From Shewanella electrodiphila (GTDB lineage: Bacteria > Pseudomonadota > Gammaproteobacteria > Enterobacterales > Shewanellaceae), in the NCBI RefSeq assembly GCF_023283985.1, contig NZ_JAKIKU010000005.1, positions 186,001 to 250,000 of the forward strand: 64,000 nt of DNA. Reading direction: 5' to 3'. The notes below the pieces were generated by a model, which did not search any database, was not told where the DNA came from, and saw only the letters and a program-made list of their open reading frames with translations. The position numbers and the translations under genes were made by a program. This document shows, piece by piece, positions 54,459 to 63,955 of this stretch (position 1 is its first letter; every line of letters starts with the position of its first letter).

Positions 54459-55553
54459 ATGCTAAAAATATTTTTACAAATCATTGTTATGAGTGCGCTA
54501 TTCAATTTTTATAGCCCTAAAGCGATTTCTGCAGAAATCGGTCTTTTAGATGAGGCTGATATTGTTGTCACGTCAAGAGCACGCTCTGAGCGACAAGCTG
54601 CGTTGAAGACTGCTTTGTCTGCGGTATTTGTAAAAAACTCGGGTCTGCCATCTGTATTAGAACACCCGTTGGTTAAAGCGCAAATCAATAAGCCTGAAGT
54701 ACTGCTTACTCAATACGGTTACAGTGAAGTTGATAATGAACTGATATTGAAAGCTAACTTCGATCATAAACGAATTATTTCTACGCTACGTCAAGCTGAA
54801 CTCCCAGTTTGGGGGCGTCAACGTCCTCTAACTTTATTGTGGCTATCAATTGAAGATGAAGGTGAACGCAATATTTTATCTGATGCCTCAGAGCTCGATA
54901 CGCGTTCACAGATTGATTTAGATTCAAGCAACAAAGGTATTCCTGTTATTTTGCCAATAATGGATTTAGATGATGTGATGAAAATAAGCGTATCTGATGT
55001 ACGAGGCATGTTTACTGACGTGGTTGCAGAAGCATCTACTCGTTACCGCGCTGATTACTTTGCTGTTGCTGACATGGATAAAGTGGGCGGTTTTGTACGT
55101 TTTCAAGTGTCACTATTTGATAAAAGTAATAAAGGTGGATTAATGCAACCTTTGATTCATCAACAAGCTGAAGTGTTGGATTATCAACAAGCTACCGATC
55201 AGATTTTAAGCACCTTGGCTGAATACTTTGTGAGCCAATATGCTTTTGCGGACAGTGGCAATAGCGCAGAAACCTTGCTGTCTCTATCAGGTTTACAGAG
55301 CATGGCTCAATTAGTTGAAATTGAAGCTTACTTAAATCAGTTGAGTGCGATTAAAACAGTCAGTTTAAGTCAGTTTAAAGCTAATACGGTAACCTATAAA
55401 CTTGAGTTATTTGGTGATGCTGACGATTTACAAAAACTTTTGAACATCAACAAGCGTTTAACTGAAAATACTTTTGTCGAACCTGTTATTGAACAAGAAC
55501 CAACGGAAGTTTCAGCAGAACAGGTTACCACGCTGTACTACCAGTGGCATTAG
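54459..55553 (+). CDS. DUF2066 exported protein
   Basis: A 364-residue protein with a signal peptide (about 1-25, cleaved near ISAEIG). The mature part begins with a flexible-arm strand, VVTSRARSERQAALKTALSAVFVKNSG, then PVWGRQRPLTLLWLSIEDEG, both typical of DUF2066. The function is unknown; the gene is found next to hda in many gammaproteobacteria, as here (143 bp before hda). Confidence 0.85.
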   Translation: MLKIFLQIIVMSALFNFYSPKAISAEIGLLDEADIVVTSRARSERQAALKTALSAVFVKNSGLPSVLEHPLVKAQINKPEVLLTQYGYSEVDNELILKANFDHKRIISTLRQAELPVWGRQRPLTLLWLSIEDEGERNILSDASELDTRSQIDLDSSNKGIPVILPIMDLDDVMKISVSDVRGMFTDVVAEASTRYRADYFAVADMDKVGGFVRFQVSLFDKSNKGGLMQPLIHQQAEVLDYQQATDQILSTLAEYFVSQYAFADSGNSAETLLSLSGLQSMAQLVEIEAYLNQLSAIKTVSLSQFKANTVTYKLELFGDADDLQKLLNINKRLTENTFVEPVIEQEPTEVSAEQVTTLYYQWH

Positions 55554-55696
55554 TCGCTAGTTTTCTAGCCAATAGAGACGTGATCACGATCTAACTGATC
55601 ACAGTTGAATGAGTTAGGCTAGTTAAACAACAGCAGACACTAAAACGATTGTGTTATACTAACTGTCGCTTGTTTACATTATTAGAGAATTTTTGA

Positions 55697-56407
55697 GTGA
55701 CCCAAAACTCACCAAAACAATTATCATTACCCGTATACTTACCTGACGATGAGACTTTTCAAAGTTATTACCCAGCCATGGGTAACGATGAGTTGATTCA
55801 AAAGCTTCAAGCTGCTGCAGAAGGTAGCTTAGCGTCAAGTTTATACTTATTTGGCCCTGAAAAATCTGGCCGAACGCATTTAATGCATGCTGCTTGTGCT
55901 CATGCCAATGATCTCGATCGTCGTACCTTATATATTCCCCTAGGGATCCATGCCAGCATTTCTCCTGCTCTTTTTGAAGGTGTTGAGTCACTACAATTAA
56001 TTTGTATTGATGATATTGATGCTATTGCTGGTCATCCTATTTGGGAAGAAGCATTGTTTCATCTATATAACAGAGTGACTGAACAAGAAGATTGTCGTCT
56101 TATTGTCAGTGGTAGTTCGTCGCCAACGGAAGCGGGTTTTGCCTTACCTGATTTAATCTCTCGTATGCAGTGGGGGTTAATTTATCAGCTACAACCTATG
56201 GCGGATGAAGAAAAGTTAGTGGCTCTGCAGCGAAGAGCTGCAATGCGTGGTTTACAATTATCTGATGAAGTAGGGCGCTTTTTATTAACTCGAATGGCAC
56301 GTGATTTACGCACATTGTTTGATGTGCTTGATAAACTGGATAAAGCATCAATGGTCCACCAAAGAAAGTTAACGATTCCTTTTATTAAAGAGATGTTGAG
56401 ATTGTAA
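55697..56407 (+). CDS. hda: DnaA inactivator Hda
   Basis: A 236-residue DnaA-like AAA protein. The N-terminus NSPKQLSLPVYLPDDETF carries the clamp-binding QLSLP motif; Walker A is GPEKSGRTHLMHAA and Walker B ICIDDIDAIAG. With the DNA-loaded beta clamp it promotes ATP hydrolysis on DnaA after initiation. The start is GTG with AGAGA upstream. The Walker A departs from the GxxGxGKT form in having R in place of K, as E. coli Hda also does (GAGRSH). Confidence 0.94.
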   Translation: MTQNSPKQLSLPVYLPDDETFQSYYPAMGNDELIQKLQAAAEGSLASSLYLFGPEKSGRTHLMHAACAHANDLDRRTLYIPLGIHASISPALFEGVESLQLICIDDIDAIAGHPIWEEALFHLYNRVTEQEDCRLIVSGSSSPTEAGFALPDLISRMQWGLIYQLQPMADEEKLVALQRRAAMRGLQLSDEVGRFLLTRMARDLRTLFDVLDKLDKASMVHQRKLTIPFIKEMLRL

Positions 56408-56438
56408 ATCGTTCTTTTTGAATTTTGTCAGTTAAATA

Positions 56439-56463
56439 AAAAGCCACCTTATCGGTGGCTTTT
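56439..56463. terminator. Bidirectional terminator after hda
   Basis: AAAAGCCACC (56439-56448) / GGTGGCTTTT (56454-56463), loop TTATC, between convergent genes. Confidence 0.87.
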
Positions 56464-56493
56464 ATGATCTCATGTACCTGACGAGTATCTCGC

Positions 56494-58494
56494 TTATCGT
56501 TTAGGGATTGGCATATCTCTGTGTTCACGACCTATTAGAACAGGGCGTCTTTCAACGCTTGTCTCTGAGCTACTTAAACTACTGACTTTAGACAGTGATT
56601 GAGCAATGCTAGGACTAATGTCAATATTTTCAAACCAATCTCGACCAGGCGTCATATTAATAGGTTCAGGTAAACCATTTAATAAAGTCTTACCGTCTAT
56701 TTCTGGCATGATTTCATCAATGACGAATGCAGCTCTATCGAGTAACTCAGCAGAGCCCACACGACCTCGCTGCCCCCAGTCAACTATAAGATTAGTTGGA
56801 TCGGTAACAGCTACGTCGCGTTGTATTTGATAACGATGACTCATAAATGACTCTTCAAATAACATGGCAGCATCTTCACGAGTAGAAGAGTAGGCATAAA
56901 AATCATTCGCATGATCAGATAAGAAAAAGCTGGTGACATCATCCGGCATATAGGCTTTTTGTGTCTCATTCGCTGTTTCACCTAAAAAGCTAACACCAGC
57001 TAAACCAAACATTTCACTACTGGTTAGCGGATCTACATTTTGAAGTTGATCAGAAATAAGGCCATTGCTGTCTGTACGACGGTAAAAGTCGTCTATTAAT
57101 GTTGGCCCAGTTAACGTGCTATGAATCGAGCGCGGGAAAAAGTCATTTGCATGGGCTAATTCATGATAAAGCAAGCTGGCTAAACTAGGAGTGATATCTG
57201 CCAAGGTTCTTGTTGTTCTTTCTGTTTTTGCAATACGGCCATAGGCATAATCGTTATCTTTTACATAGCGCCATGGCATGATGAACTGTAAATCATTACC
57301 GAAGTCACTGCGATAATCTGGCGCTTCATTGATGCTGTCTCGCTGCTCTGGCGTGAACCACAAGTATTCAGGATCGAGATAAATAGCACCCGTCGCGACC
57401 CAGTAAAAAGAAGGTCTCACATCGTAGCTGATGACAACTGCCGTGACAGATTGCAGTAGCTTAATAAAGTCGCTATTGGGATCTGATTGCTTTAGGAAGG
57501 TTTCAAAATTCTCTCCCATCCAGTCATGAGATACCACAACACGCTCCATCACAGATTCAATATTCTCTGAATTTGAGACTTGGCCAATTAATGGTAAATC
57601 AGCAATATCACAAGTTTGGTTAAGTTGGTTTGAATATACGCAATCTGAAGCATTAGCAGAATAAACAGAAGCAGAATTATAGGAATAGGTTCGTGCAATG
57701 GGTTGATCAAAGTAAGGTGATGTGATTGCAGATTCATTGGTGACTAACACAAACACTTCATCGGAAAGTGTTTCTCCAGCAAACTGGCCTGTGGCCTTTA
57801 AACCGATGACACTGTCTGAACTCACTGATGGGGCGGTAAATAAGGGGCGTTCAGGATCGGTTAAATCTAATTCAACGGCTTGGTTAGAAAAGTAACACCA
57901 CTCTATATCATCAACAGTTTGCTCATTGATACGAGCTACCCTGAGGCTGACGCCATTACCTTGGACAACTTGGTGGTCACTGTTGATATTTAATTGGTTA
58001 ATTGCACTGCCTGCTGTAATTGAGACAGTTTCGCTGAGGTCTATTTGTGGGCCTGACACATTAACAGTAAAACTGTAGTTGCCATAACTCGGAATAATAA
58101 ATGATAAAACAGGGCTATTTTCTGAACTCAGCGAGACGTCAGGGCCTGATGTTTGTTGCCATTGATAGGTAAGACCTGCTGAATCGCGATTGTTAATATT
58201 TGCAATGACTGTGGCAGATTGCCCCGCAGAATAACTTTGCTCAATATTAAAGTTTAAATCAGACGCTGTGTCGACTATTGTCAGGCCAGAACTTGAGTCA
58301 CAAGTATTAATTGGCAAAGCATTATCTGGTGTAGTTTGACCATCACTGGACGAGTCACTTGAGCTGCCGCCACAGGCACTTAACATTACAGTTGCAATCA
58401 CTAAACTGCTCATTGCAAATGTTTTTGTGACCCCTCGATAATTTTTTTGAATCGCGGCCTCAGCTGAAATACGCTTGTTAAACAAAGTCTTCAT
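56494..58494 (-). CDS. Lipoprotein with PKD-like repeats and HExxH metalloprotease motif
   Basis: A 666-residue lipoprotein. The lipobox is LSAC (C41) after an unusually long basic n-region; a Ser/Gly/Asp linker follows. Residues about 85-165 look like a PKD/Ig-type beta domain (GLTYQWQQTSGPDVSLSS), followed by a second beta region to about 260. The C-terminal half holds a zinc motif LYHELAH (H444, E445, H448) and a possible third ligand (E540) in EDAAMLFEESF. It is probably a surface or periplasmic metalloprotease; I cannot name a family. The ATG at 58494 has GGAG seven bases upstream. It is monocistronic, between two terminators. Confidence 0.78.
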   Translation of the reverse strand: MKTLFNKRISAEAAIQKNYRGVTKTFAMSSLVIATVMLSACGGSSSDSSSDGQTTPDNALPINTCDSSSGLTIVDTASDLNFNIEQSYSAGQSATVIANINNRDSAGLTYQWQQTSGPDVSLSSENSPVLSFIIPSYGNYSFTVNVSGPQIDLSETVSITAGSAINQLNINSDHQVVQGNGVSLRVARINEQTVDDIEWCYFSNQAVELDLTDPERPLFTAPSVSSDSVIGLKATGQFAGETLSDEVFVLVTNESAITSPYFDQPIARTYSYNSASVYSANASDCVYSNQLNQTCDIADLPLIGQVSNSENIESVMERVVVSHDWMGENFETFLKQSDPNSDFIKLLQSVTAVVISYDVRPSFYWVATGAIYLDPEYLWFTPEQRDSINEAPDYRSDFGNDLQFIMPWRYVKDNDYAYGRIAKTERTTRTLADITPSLASLLYHELAHANDFFPRSIHSTLTGPTLIDDFYRRTDSNGLISDQLQNVDPLTSSEMFGLAGVSFLGETANETQKAYMPDDVTSFFLSDHANDFYAYSSTREDAAMLFEESFMSHRYQIQRDVAVTDPTNLIVDWGQRGRVGSAELLDRAAFVIDEIMPEIDGKTLLNGLPEPINMTPGRDWFENIDISPSIAQSLSKVSSLSSSETSVERRPVLIGREHRDMPIPKR

Positions 58495-58633
58495 ACACAA
58501 TCTCCGTTGCTTAGCACTACACTCAATCAAATGACTGACATTTCACTATAACATGTGAATACTTGTACAAAAAGAATGAATTAACGACTCGTTAACAGCA
58601 ATGTGGTAATGATTTTACACCAAGATAAAATGA

Positions 58634-58657
58634 AAAAAGCGCCATCAGGCGCTTTTT
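58634..58657 (-). terminator. Terminator of the bepA-yfgD-DUF2069 unit
   Basis: AAAAAGCGCC (58634-58643) / GGCGCTTTTT (58648-58657), loop ATCA; on the minus strand it ends in a T-run. Confidence 0.87.
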
Positions 58658-58675
58658 AGTGCTGTATTAATGAGA

Positions 58676-59065
58676 CTAATCTGTTTTAGATTTCTTTTTT
58701 AAACCTAAGCCCAGTTCTCTACCACGCATACGTGCGTAATATGGAAATCCTATTAACAAGGCACTGATTAACACTGATTCTATTAATGCAAAATAAAGAG
58801 CGTCTTCAGTGATATACACTAAGGTTAAGCCATGTAATAAATATAAACACAGAATAAAACTGGCCCAAGCATAGGTGTAAGGGTTACCCGTTAATATGCC
58901 TTTGATAGGTAATAATAATGGGACGATCCACAGTAGACTAAATGCCATTGAGTATTCGCCGGTAAAGCCTTGTTGGATAAACCATCCAGAAAGCAACATG
59001 AGTAATGCTACATAACCTACTCGGCATAACTGAAATAAAGTGTGTGTTGTCATTTTTGGGCTCAT
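58676..59065 (-). CDS. DUF2069 membrane protein
   Basis: A 129-residue protein with four hydrophobic helices (about 12-30, 40-55, 62-83, 86-106) and a basic C-terminal tail (LGLKKKSK). LLLPIKGILTGNPYTYAWASF is the recognisable DUF2069 stretch. Its start overlaps the stop of the ArsC-like gene by 4 bp. Function unknown. Confidence 0.85.
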   Translation of the reverse strand: MSPKMTTHTLFQLCRVGYVALLMLLSGWFIQQGFTGEYSMAFSLLWIVPLLLPIKGILTGNPYTYAWASFILCLYLLHGLTLVYITEDALYFALIESVLISALLIGFPYYARMRGRELGLGLKKKSKTD

Positions 59066-59412
59066 AAAATCGCTAAGACGTTTTCTGGAGGACGACCGAT
59101 AGCCGCTTTGTTGTTAGCTAGCGCAATGGGTCTTTCAATTAGCTTTGGCGTAGTAATCATCGCTTGGACTAACTGAGCATCTGTTAATGACTCGTCTGCT
59201 AAGTTCTGTTCTTTGTATTCTGTTTCTTTAGTGCGCATTAGCTCTCGTGGCGAGATAGCTAATAAGCTTAAAATCTGGTTAATGTCTTCAGCAGTAGGCA
59301 CCGTCTTCAAGTATTCAACAATGGTCACCTTGGCATGGTTTTCTTCGAGTAATGCCAGTGTTTGACGGCTTTTTGAGCAGCGAGGGTTATGGTAAAGCGT
59401 TACGTTTGTCAT
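59062..59412 (-). CDS. yfgD: ArsC-family protein, YfgD-like
   Basis: A 116-residue thioredoxin-fold protein with YHNPRCSKSR at the N-terminus (C12, R16) and LIERPIALANNKAAIGRPPENV at the C-terminus, both typical of glutaredoxin-linked arsenate reductases. It is next to bepA like E. coli yfgD, whose arsenate activity is not proven; no other ars gene is nearby, so a housekeeping thiol function is possible. Confidence 0.87.
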   Translation of the reverse strand: MTNVTLYHNPRCSKSRQTLALLEENHAKVTIVEYLKTVPTAEDINQILSLLAISPRELMRTKETEYKEQNLADESLTDAQLVQAMITTPKLIERPIALANNKAAIGRPPENVLAIL

Positions 59413-59519
59413 AGGATCACTTCTTGTCTTTATTTTGGCGACAGTTTATCAAACTTTGAATCAGATGGTTAGCCACATCAGGGGGATGTGGCTAATTTGA
59501 GATTGAATAAGCTGAGCTG

Positions 59520-60989
59520 TTATTTTAATGCGTCTAAAGAGCGCTTAGCTTGTCTAAATTGACGTATACGCGCTTCAATTCTGGCAATTTGTAACGTTTG
59601 GCCTTCAGAGTGACGGTAAGCATAATTGAGTTGATCAATTGCACCATCATAATTTGCTGCAAGTGCCATAGCTTCTGCATTACTGTAATGCTCAAGCGCC
59701 TTATTACCCAGTTTACGGTAAGCTTGAGTCATAATTTGATAAGGTAATACGTTCTGTTTATCTAAGAAAATTAAATCTTCTAATAACGGAATGGCATTGC
59801 GCGGCTGGCCTGCTTCAACATAGATATTGGCTAAGTTAGCCGCAATGACTAATGACGTTGGTTTTAATCGATGATGATGCTTTAACAGCTCGATAGCCGC
59901 ATCGTAATCGTCTTTTTGCGCCAGTAAATCTGTTTTAGTATCGATAAAAAACAGATTGTTTGGGTCGCCTGCTAATAACTCATCAATAATCTTTTCAGAT
60001 TCTTCAAACTTCTTGATTCTGAATAAAGCTAAAGCTTTGCCGTACAATGCAGCACTTTTAAAGGTATAGCTTTTTTTGTTTAGTTGTTTGTCGAACAAAG
60101 AAATCGCAGCCTGATCGCTATAACTTGAAAATCTAATTTGAATACGGGCTTTAGCTAACTGGTAATTAAGTTGATCAGGTATATAACGATTAGGATATTG
60201 TGTGGCGCGGTTTCTTGCATCTGTAATACGCGACTCAGGTAATGGGTGAGTCAGTAGCATTTGTGGTGGTGTAGTAGTAAAACGGTATCGAATGGCTAAT
60301 TTTTGGAAAAAGTCAGATGCACCATTTGGATCAAACCCTGCATCAGCTAGGATTTGCATACCAATTCTATCTGCTTCACGTTCATGTAAACGGGTGAAGT
60401 TGATTCTCGCTTGGGTTGATAAAGCTTGAGTTGTTGCAAGCGCAGCCATACCGGCTTGTGGCGCGGCAATGGTCAACAAAATAGCACCTAGCATACCAAC
60501 GATAGTTGCTGTTGAACTCTTATCTTGCGCTTCTAGTGAGCGCGCTAAATGTCGTTGAGTAACGTGAGTAATTTCGTGGGCAAGCACTGATGCGAGTTCA
60601 CTTTCAGTATCAGCGTGCAGAAATAACCCTGTATGAACGCCGACATGGCCACCGAAGAAGGCAAAAGCGTTAATTTCATCATTTCTTAATAAAAAGAAAT
60701 AGAAGGGGGTTTTAACCCCTGTGGCATGAGCTACCAATTTGTTACCTAGTTCAGATAAGTATTGATTCAATACAGGGTCGCTTATAACCGGCGCAGATGA
60801 ACGAATGACCCGCATGTAAGCATCGCCATACACCATTTCTTTTTCAAGACTAAAAGTGTTAACAGCAGCCGTACCGAGGTCTGGAAGGTCATTATTCGCG
60901 AAGCTTTTAGCAACACCAGCCGTGAGTAATAAACTAACCGCTGTGGTTACGACGCCTTTAGAAAACTGAGAAAACGATAATTTGCGCAA
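59520..60989 (-). CDS. bepA: Outer-membrane quality-control metalloprotease BepA
   Basis: A 489-residue periplasmic M48 protease (E. coli BepA is 487). The signal peptide is at about 1-31, the zinc motif HEITH at H138-H142, and HEREADRIGMQIL carries the third ligand. TPR helices follow from about 270. It helps LptD assembly and degrades misfolded outer-membrane proteins such as BamA. It is 107 bp upstream of yfgD and divergent from the TusA-like gene. Confidence 0.94.
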   Translation of the reverse strand: MRKLSFSQFSKGVVTTAVSLLLTAGVAKSFANNDLPDLGTAAVNTFSLEKEMVYGDAYMRVIRSSAPVISDPVLNQYLSELGNKLVAHATGVKTPFYFFLLRNDEINAFAFFGGHVGVHTGLFLHADTESELASVLAHEITHVTQRHLARSLEAQDKSSTATIVGMLGAILLTIAAPQAGMAALATTQALSTQARINFTRLHEREADRIGMQILADAGFDPNGASDFFQKLAIRYRFTTTPPQMLLTHPLPESRITDARNRATQYPNRYIPDQLNYQLAKARIQIRFSSYSDQAAISLFDKQLNKKSYTFKSAALYGKALALFRIKKFEESEKIIDELLAGDPNNLFFIDTKTDLLAQKDDYDAAIELLKHHHRLKPTSLVIAANLANIYVEAGQPRNAIPLLEDLIFLDKQNVLPYQIMTQAYRKLGNKALEHYSNAEAMALAANYDGAIDQLNYAYRHSEGQTLQIARIEARIRQFRQAKRSLDALK

Positions 60990-61117
60990 ATGAAACCTTT
61001 ATTATAATTATTTCAATAGGGTGGCGAGCAAAGTTAAAGCAACACTATAACGGTATCGCTTGTGGTTTATTGTCCTTGCTAGGATAATAGCCATAGAATG
61101 TGTAAAGCAAGTTCATA

Positions 61118-61345
61118 ATGAAATTTATTGATTTAACTGCTCATCAATGTCCCTATCCCTTGGTGCAAACTAAATTAGCATTAAAAAAGATGCAACCAGG
61201 TGAAACGTTGGCAATTAGTATCTCTGACTCTGGTTCACGTCGAGATGTTCCGCTATTTTTAAAAAAATTTGGTTATCAAGTTCAAATAACTGAGGATAAT
61301 GACAATTCAATGTCATTGGCCATCACAAAGCTTAACAATATATAA
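61118..61345 (+). CDS. TusA/SirA/YedF-family sulfur carrier-like protein
   Basis: A 75-residue protein with the CPxP motif CPYP (C11-P14) and the two-layer fold pattern MQPGETLAISISDSGSRRDVPLFLKKFGYQV. TusA passes sulfur for tRNA thiolation, but several paralogues have other roles. It is in the conserved bepA-perM neighbourhood and lies 75 bp before perM in the same direction. Confidence 0.88.
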   Translation: MKFIDLTAHQCPYPLVQTKLALKKMQPGETLAISISDSGSRRDVPLFLKKFGYQVQITEDNDNSMSLAITKLNNI

Positions 61346-61420
61346 GTATAATTATATCTATCTACTGAGGTAGAATCCGATAATAACAACCACAACTGTG
61401 ATTTCTTTTTAGGTAACACA

Positions 61421-62515
61421 ATGCTCTCATTTTTAAGCGATTGGTATAAAGCCAGATTCAGTGATCCCCACGCGATTACATTATTGTTTATTTTACTTGG
61501 GATTGGATTATTACTGTATTTTGCTGGCGGTTTATTAGCGCCTTTATTAGTGGCGTTAGTTTTAGCGTTTTTACTAGAATGGCCTGTAGCGCAAATCGCG
61601 CGTTTTGGTATTAACCGAACTTTAGGTGCATCGTTAATATTAGTCTTGTTTATTGGTCTGATGGTCTTAGTTGCTTTTGGACTCGTTCCCAGCCTTTGGC
61701 GACAGGGGATTGCTTTAGCGACAGATTTACCGCAAATGATTGATACAGGTATGCAATCGCTAGTATCTTTTAGTGAAAACTATCCGCAATACATTAGTAT
61801 CGAACAAATTGATGCCATGGTTGTTGAACTTAAAAAACTGGTCGACACTCAGCATCTTTTAGATATCGGTAAGCAATTATTAGGCTTTTCTGCATCATTA
61901 CTCGTGTTAATGGTTTACGTGATTTTAGTGCCTTTATTGGTGTTCTTTTTCTTAAAGGATAAAGAGCAATTGATTAAGAGCAGTAAACGTTTCTTTCCTA
62001 ACAACCGCGACTTAGCAAGAAAAGTTTGGTTTGAAATGGACCAGCAAATCTTCAATTATATTCGTGGCAAAGTCATTGAAATTGTTATTGTTGGCACAGT
62101 GAGTTATATCTTTTTTGCTGTTATGGGTCTTAGATATTCTGCGTTACTAGGGGTATTAACTGGGCTTTCGGTTCTTATTCCATATGTTGGTGCCACTTTA
62201 GTGACATTGCCAATCGCATTAGTCGCATTTGTACAATGGGGTGTTAGTCCAGAATTTGGCTACGTAATGATAGGTTACGGTATTATCCAAGCTTTAGATG
62301 GTAATGTGTTAGTTCCTGTTTTGTTCTCAGATGCTGTCGATTTACATCCAGTTTTGATTATTGCTGCTGTGCTTGTTTTTGGTGGGCTTTGGGGTGTTTG
62401 GGGCGTGTTCTTTGCAATACCTTTGGCATCTTTAGTCAAAGCAGTTATCAATGCTTGGCCTGATAATCGGCATGCTTTTGGGGAGAAGATAGATGATGAA
62501 GCTAAATCGAAATAG
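61421..62515 (+). CDS. perM: PerM/AI-2E-family transporter
   Basis: A 364-residue membrane protein with about seven to eight helices. The family pattern is visible: two hydrophobic segments near the N-terminus, a soluble stretch (about 110-145), VILVPLLVFFFLKDKEQ, and a C-terminal half with IPYVGATLVTLPIALVA and ALDGNVLVPVLFS. It is the homologue of E. coli YfgO/PerM, which also neighbours bepA. The substrate is not known. Confidence 0.9.
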   Translation: MLSFLSDWYKARFSDPHAITLLFILLGIGLLLYFAGGLLAPLLVALVLAFLLEWPVAQIARFGINRTLGASLILVLFIGLMVLVAFGLVPSLWRQGIALATDLPQMIDTGMQSLVSFSENYPQYISIEQIDAMVVELKKLVDTQHLLDIGKQLLGFSASLLVLMVYVILVPLLVFFFLKDKEQLIKSSKRFFPNNRDLARKVWFEMDQQIFNYIRGKVIEIVIVGTVSYIFFAVMGLRYSALLGVLTGLSVLIPYVGATLVTLPIALVAFVQWGVSPEFGYVMIGYGIIQALDGNVLVPVLFSDAVDLHPVLIIAAVLVFGGLWGVWGVFFAIPLASLVKAVINAWPDNRHAFGEKIDDEAKSK

Positions 62516-62608
62516 ATAGCCTATAATTGTGCATTACTAGTTCAATGAGTAGATAAGTTTCAATTTTGAATCGTATTAATTTAATTATTGATGTGTTGAA
62601 GGTGAAAA

Positions 62609-63643
62609 ATGCGAAAGTATATATTGTTTTTATTGGTTCTTGTTTTCTCTATTGCGCAAGCTAATACAGGACATAGACTAGGAGGGGATGTTTATTCTCC
62701 TGAAAATACACTCTATAGTTTTAAGTTAGCACTTCAGAAATTACAAAAAAATCCAAATTTCCATAATGCAGAATTTGATATTCAAGAATCAAAAGATGGT
62801 TATCCTGTTGTATTTCATGATGTAAAAAATATTTCTAGAGTCGTGCCCTATAATAATTTTAATCATGCAATTTTAAGTCGTTTGAATCAGAACATAATTA
62901 GTAATAAAAGTTTCGAAGATATATCGATTTCTAATTTATATTTACATGAAATTAAGGCTTTAAAGCTAGAGAATGATGCACGAATACCTGAGCTATTTGA
63001 AGTTTTGGATACAGCTGTTGAATATGGTTTAGTAAAACCAATGCAAGTTGAGATTAAGCACTTGAACACCGACAAATGCAGAATGGAAGTAATTGAAACT
63101 GTTAGTAAATATAAAGATAGATTGAATATTAACTTTTTGGCTTTTCAGAACAAATATAACAAGTCCTTTCCAGATCCGATTCGTTGGGGTGCTGAATTTC
63201 AAAAACACGACTTTAAAGTTTATACATCTACTAAAAGAAAAGTCCCTTCCAATGTACTTAGTGCTGGAATTCCCCTTGAAGCAACAAGCTGGAAGTTTAC
63301 TACTTTAATAGACAAAAATGTTTATATTAATAATCCATCAACAAGAGTTATTGAATTTCCTATCTCAATAAATCATCAGAAAGGAAAAAGCTATGCATTA
63401 AATATTGGTTTAAGGCATGGGATAGATGATTCTGGTGATAAAGGGCTAGAAGTTCATCTTTATAATAAAAATAGAAATAAATTGAAATCATTTTTTTCTA
63501 AAAACAAAGGCTGGAAGTGGAAAACTACAGAGTTGAATGAATTTGAAAATTTGATTATTTCTATAGTTGACAAAGATACTAGTTTTAGCGGTAAATACCC
63601 TGGAAATAAAGCTCAGCTTAAAGTAAATTTAGTCGAAAAATAA
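62609..63643 (+). CDS. Exported glycerophosphodiester phosphodiesterase-like protein
   Basis: A 344-residue protein with a signal peptide (about 1-18, cleaved near AQANTG). The N-terminal half matches the GDPD pattern: GHRLGG, SPENTLYSFKLAL, AEFDIQESKDGYPVVFHD (the E-x-D metal site and the catalytic His), then MQVEIK. The classic first motif reads HRG; here it is HRL. The last ~110 residues form a beta-rich module of unknown type. The gene is visibly richer in A+T than its neighbours and stands alone, suggesting recent acquisition. Substrate uncertain. Confidence 0.8.
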   Translation: MRKYILFLLVLVFSIAQANTGHRLGGDVYSPENTLYSFKLALQKLQKNPNFHNAEFDIQESKDGYPVVFHDVKNISRVVPYNNFNHAILSRLNQNIISNKSFEDISISNLYLHEIKALKLENDARIPELFEVLDTAVEYGLVKPMQVEIKHLNTDKCRMEVIETVSKYKDRLNINFLAFQNKYNKSFPDPIRWGAEFQKHDFKVYTSTKRKVPSNVLSAGIPLEATSWKFTTLIDKNVYINNPSTRVIEFPISINHQKGKSYALNIGLRHGIDDSGDKGLEVHLYNKNRNKLKSFFSKNKGWKWKTTELNEFENLIISIVDKDTSFSGKYPGNKAQLKVNLVEK

Positions 63644-63680
63644 CGACGTTAACTACCATATAAAGAATTTAAACTTTAAT

Positions 63681-63710
63681 AAAAAAGAGACTCAATTGAG
63701 TCTCTTTTTT
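63681..63710. terminator. Bidirectional terminator between GDPD-like and DUF2897 genes
   Basis: A perfect 30-bp palindrome, AAAAAAGAGACTCA then ATTGAGTCTCTTTTTT in continuous form, between convergent genes. Confidence 0.88.
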
Positions 63711-63718
63711 TCGAAAAT

Positions 63719-63928
63719 TTAATTCTTTTCTTTGGTTTCGCTATTATTGTCAGTGGCACTTTCTGCTTTATCAATACTGTTAGCGTTGTTATCACTGTTT
63801 GGTTTTTTGGGGGCACCAAACTGAGGCATCTTAAATCTAGCACTGTATTTCAGCACTGCTAAATTACTCGCAATGATGCCAACAACTAAGATAATAATAA
63901 TCCATACTTCTATACCTGATAAATCCAT
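63719..63928 (-). CDS. DUF2897 small membrane protein
   Basis: A 69-residue protein with one N-terminal membrane helix (about 7-25, EVWIIIILVVGIIASNLAVL), then a short basic KYSARFKMPQFG stretch and an acidic, Asn-rich tail. The helix-plus-KM-P layout matches DUF2897 as I know it. Function unknown. Confidence 0.75.
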   Translation of the reverse strand: MDLSGIEVWIIIILVVGIIASNLAVLKYSARFKMPQFGAPKKPNSDNNANSIDKAESATDNNSETKEKN

Positions 63929-63955
63929 GCCTACCTCAATAAATTACCAACAAGT

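Noticed and set aside
59062..59412. Arsenic-resistance operon
   Set aside because: Only an ArsC-like yfgD in its usual bepA context; no arsR, arsB or acr3 gene is nearby.
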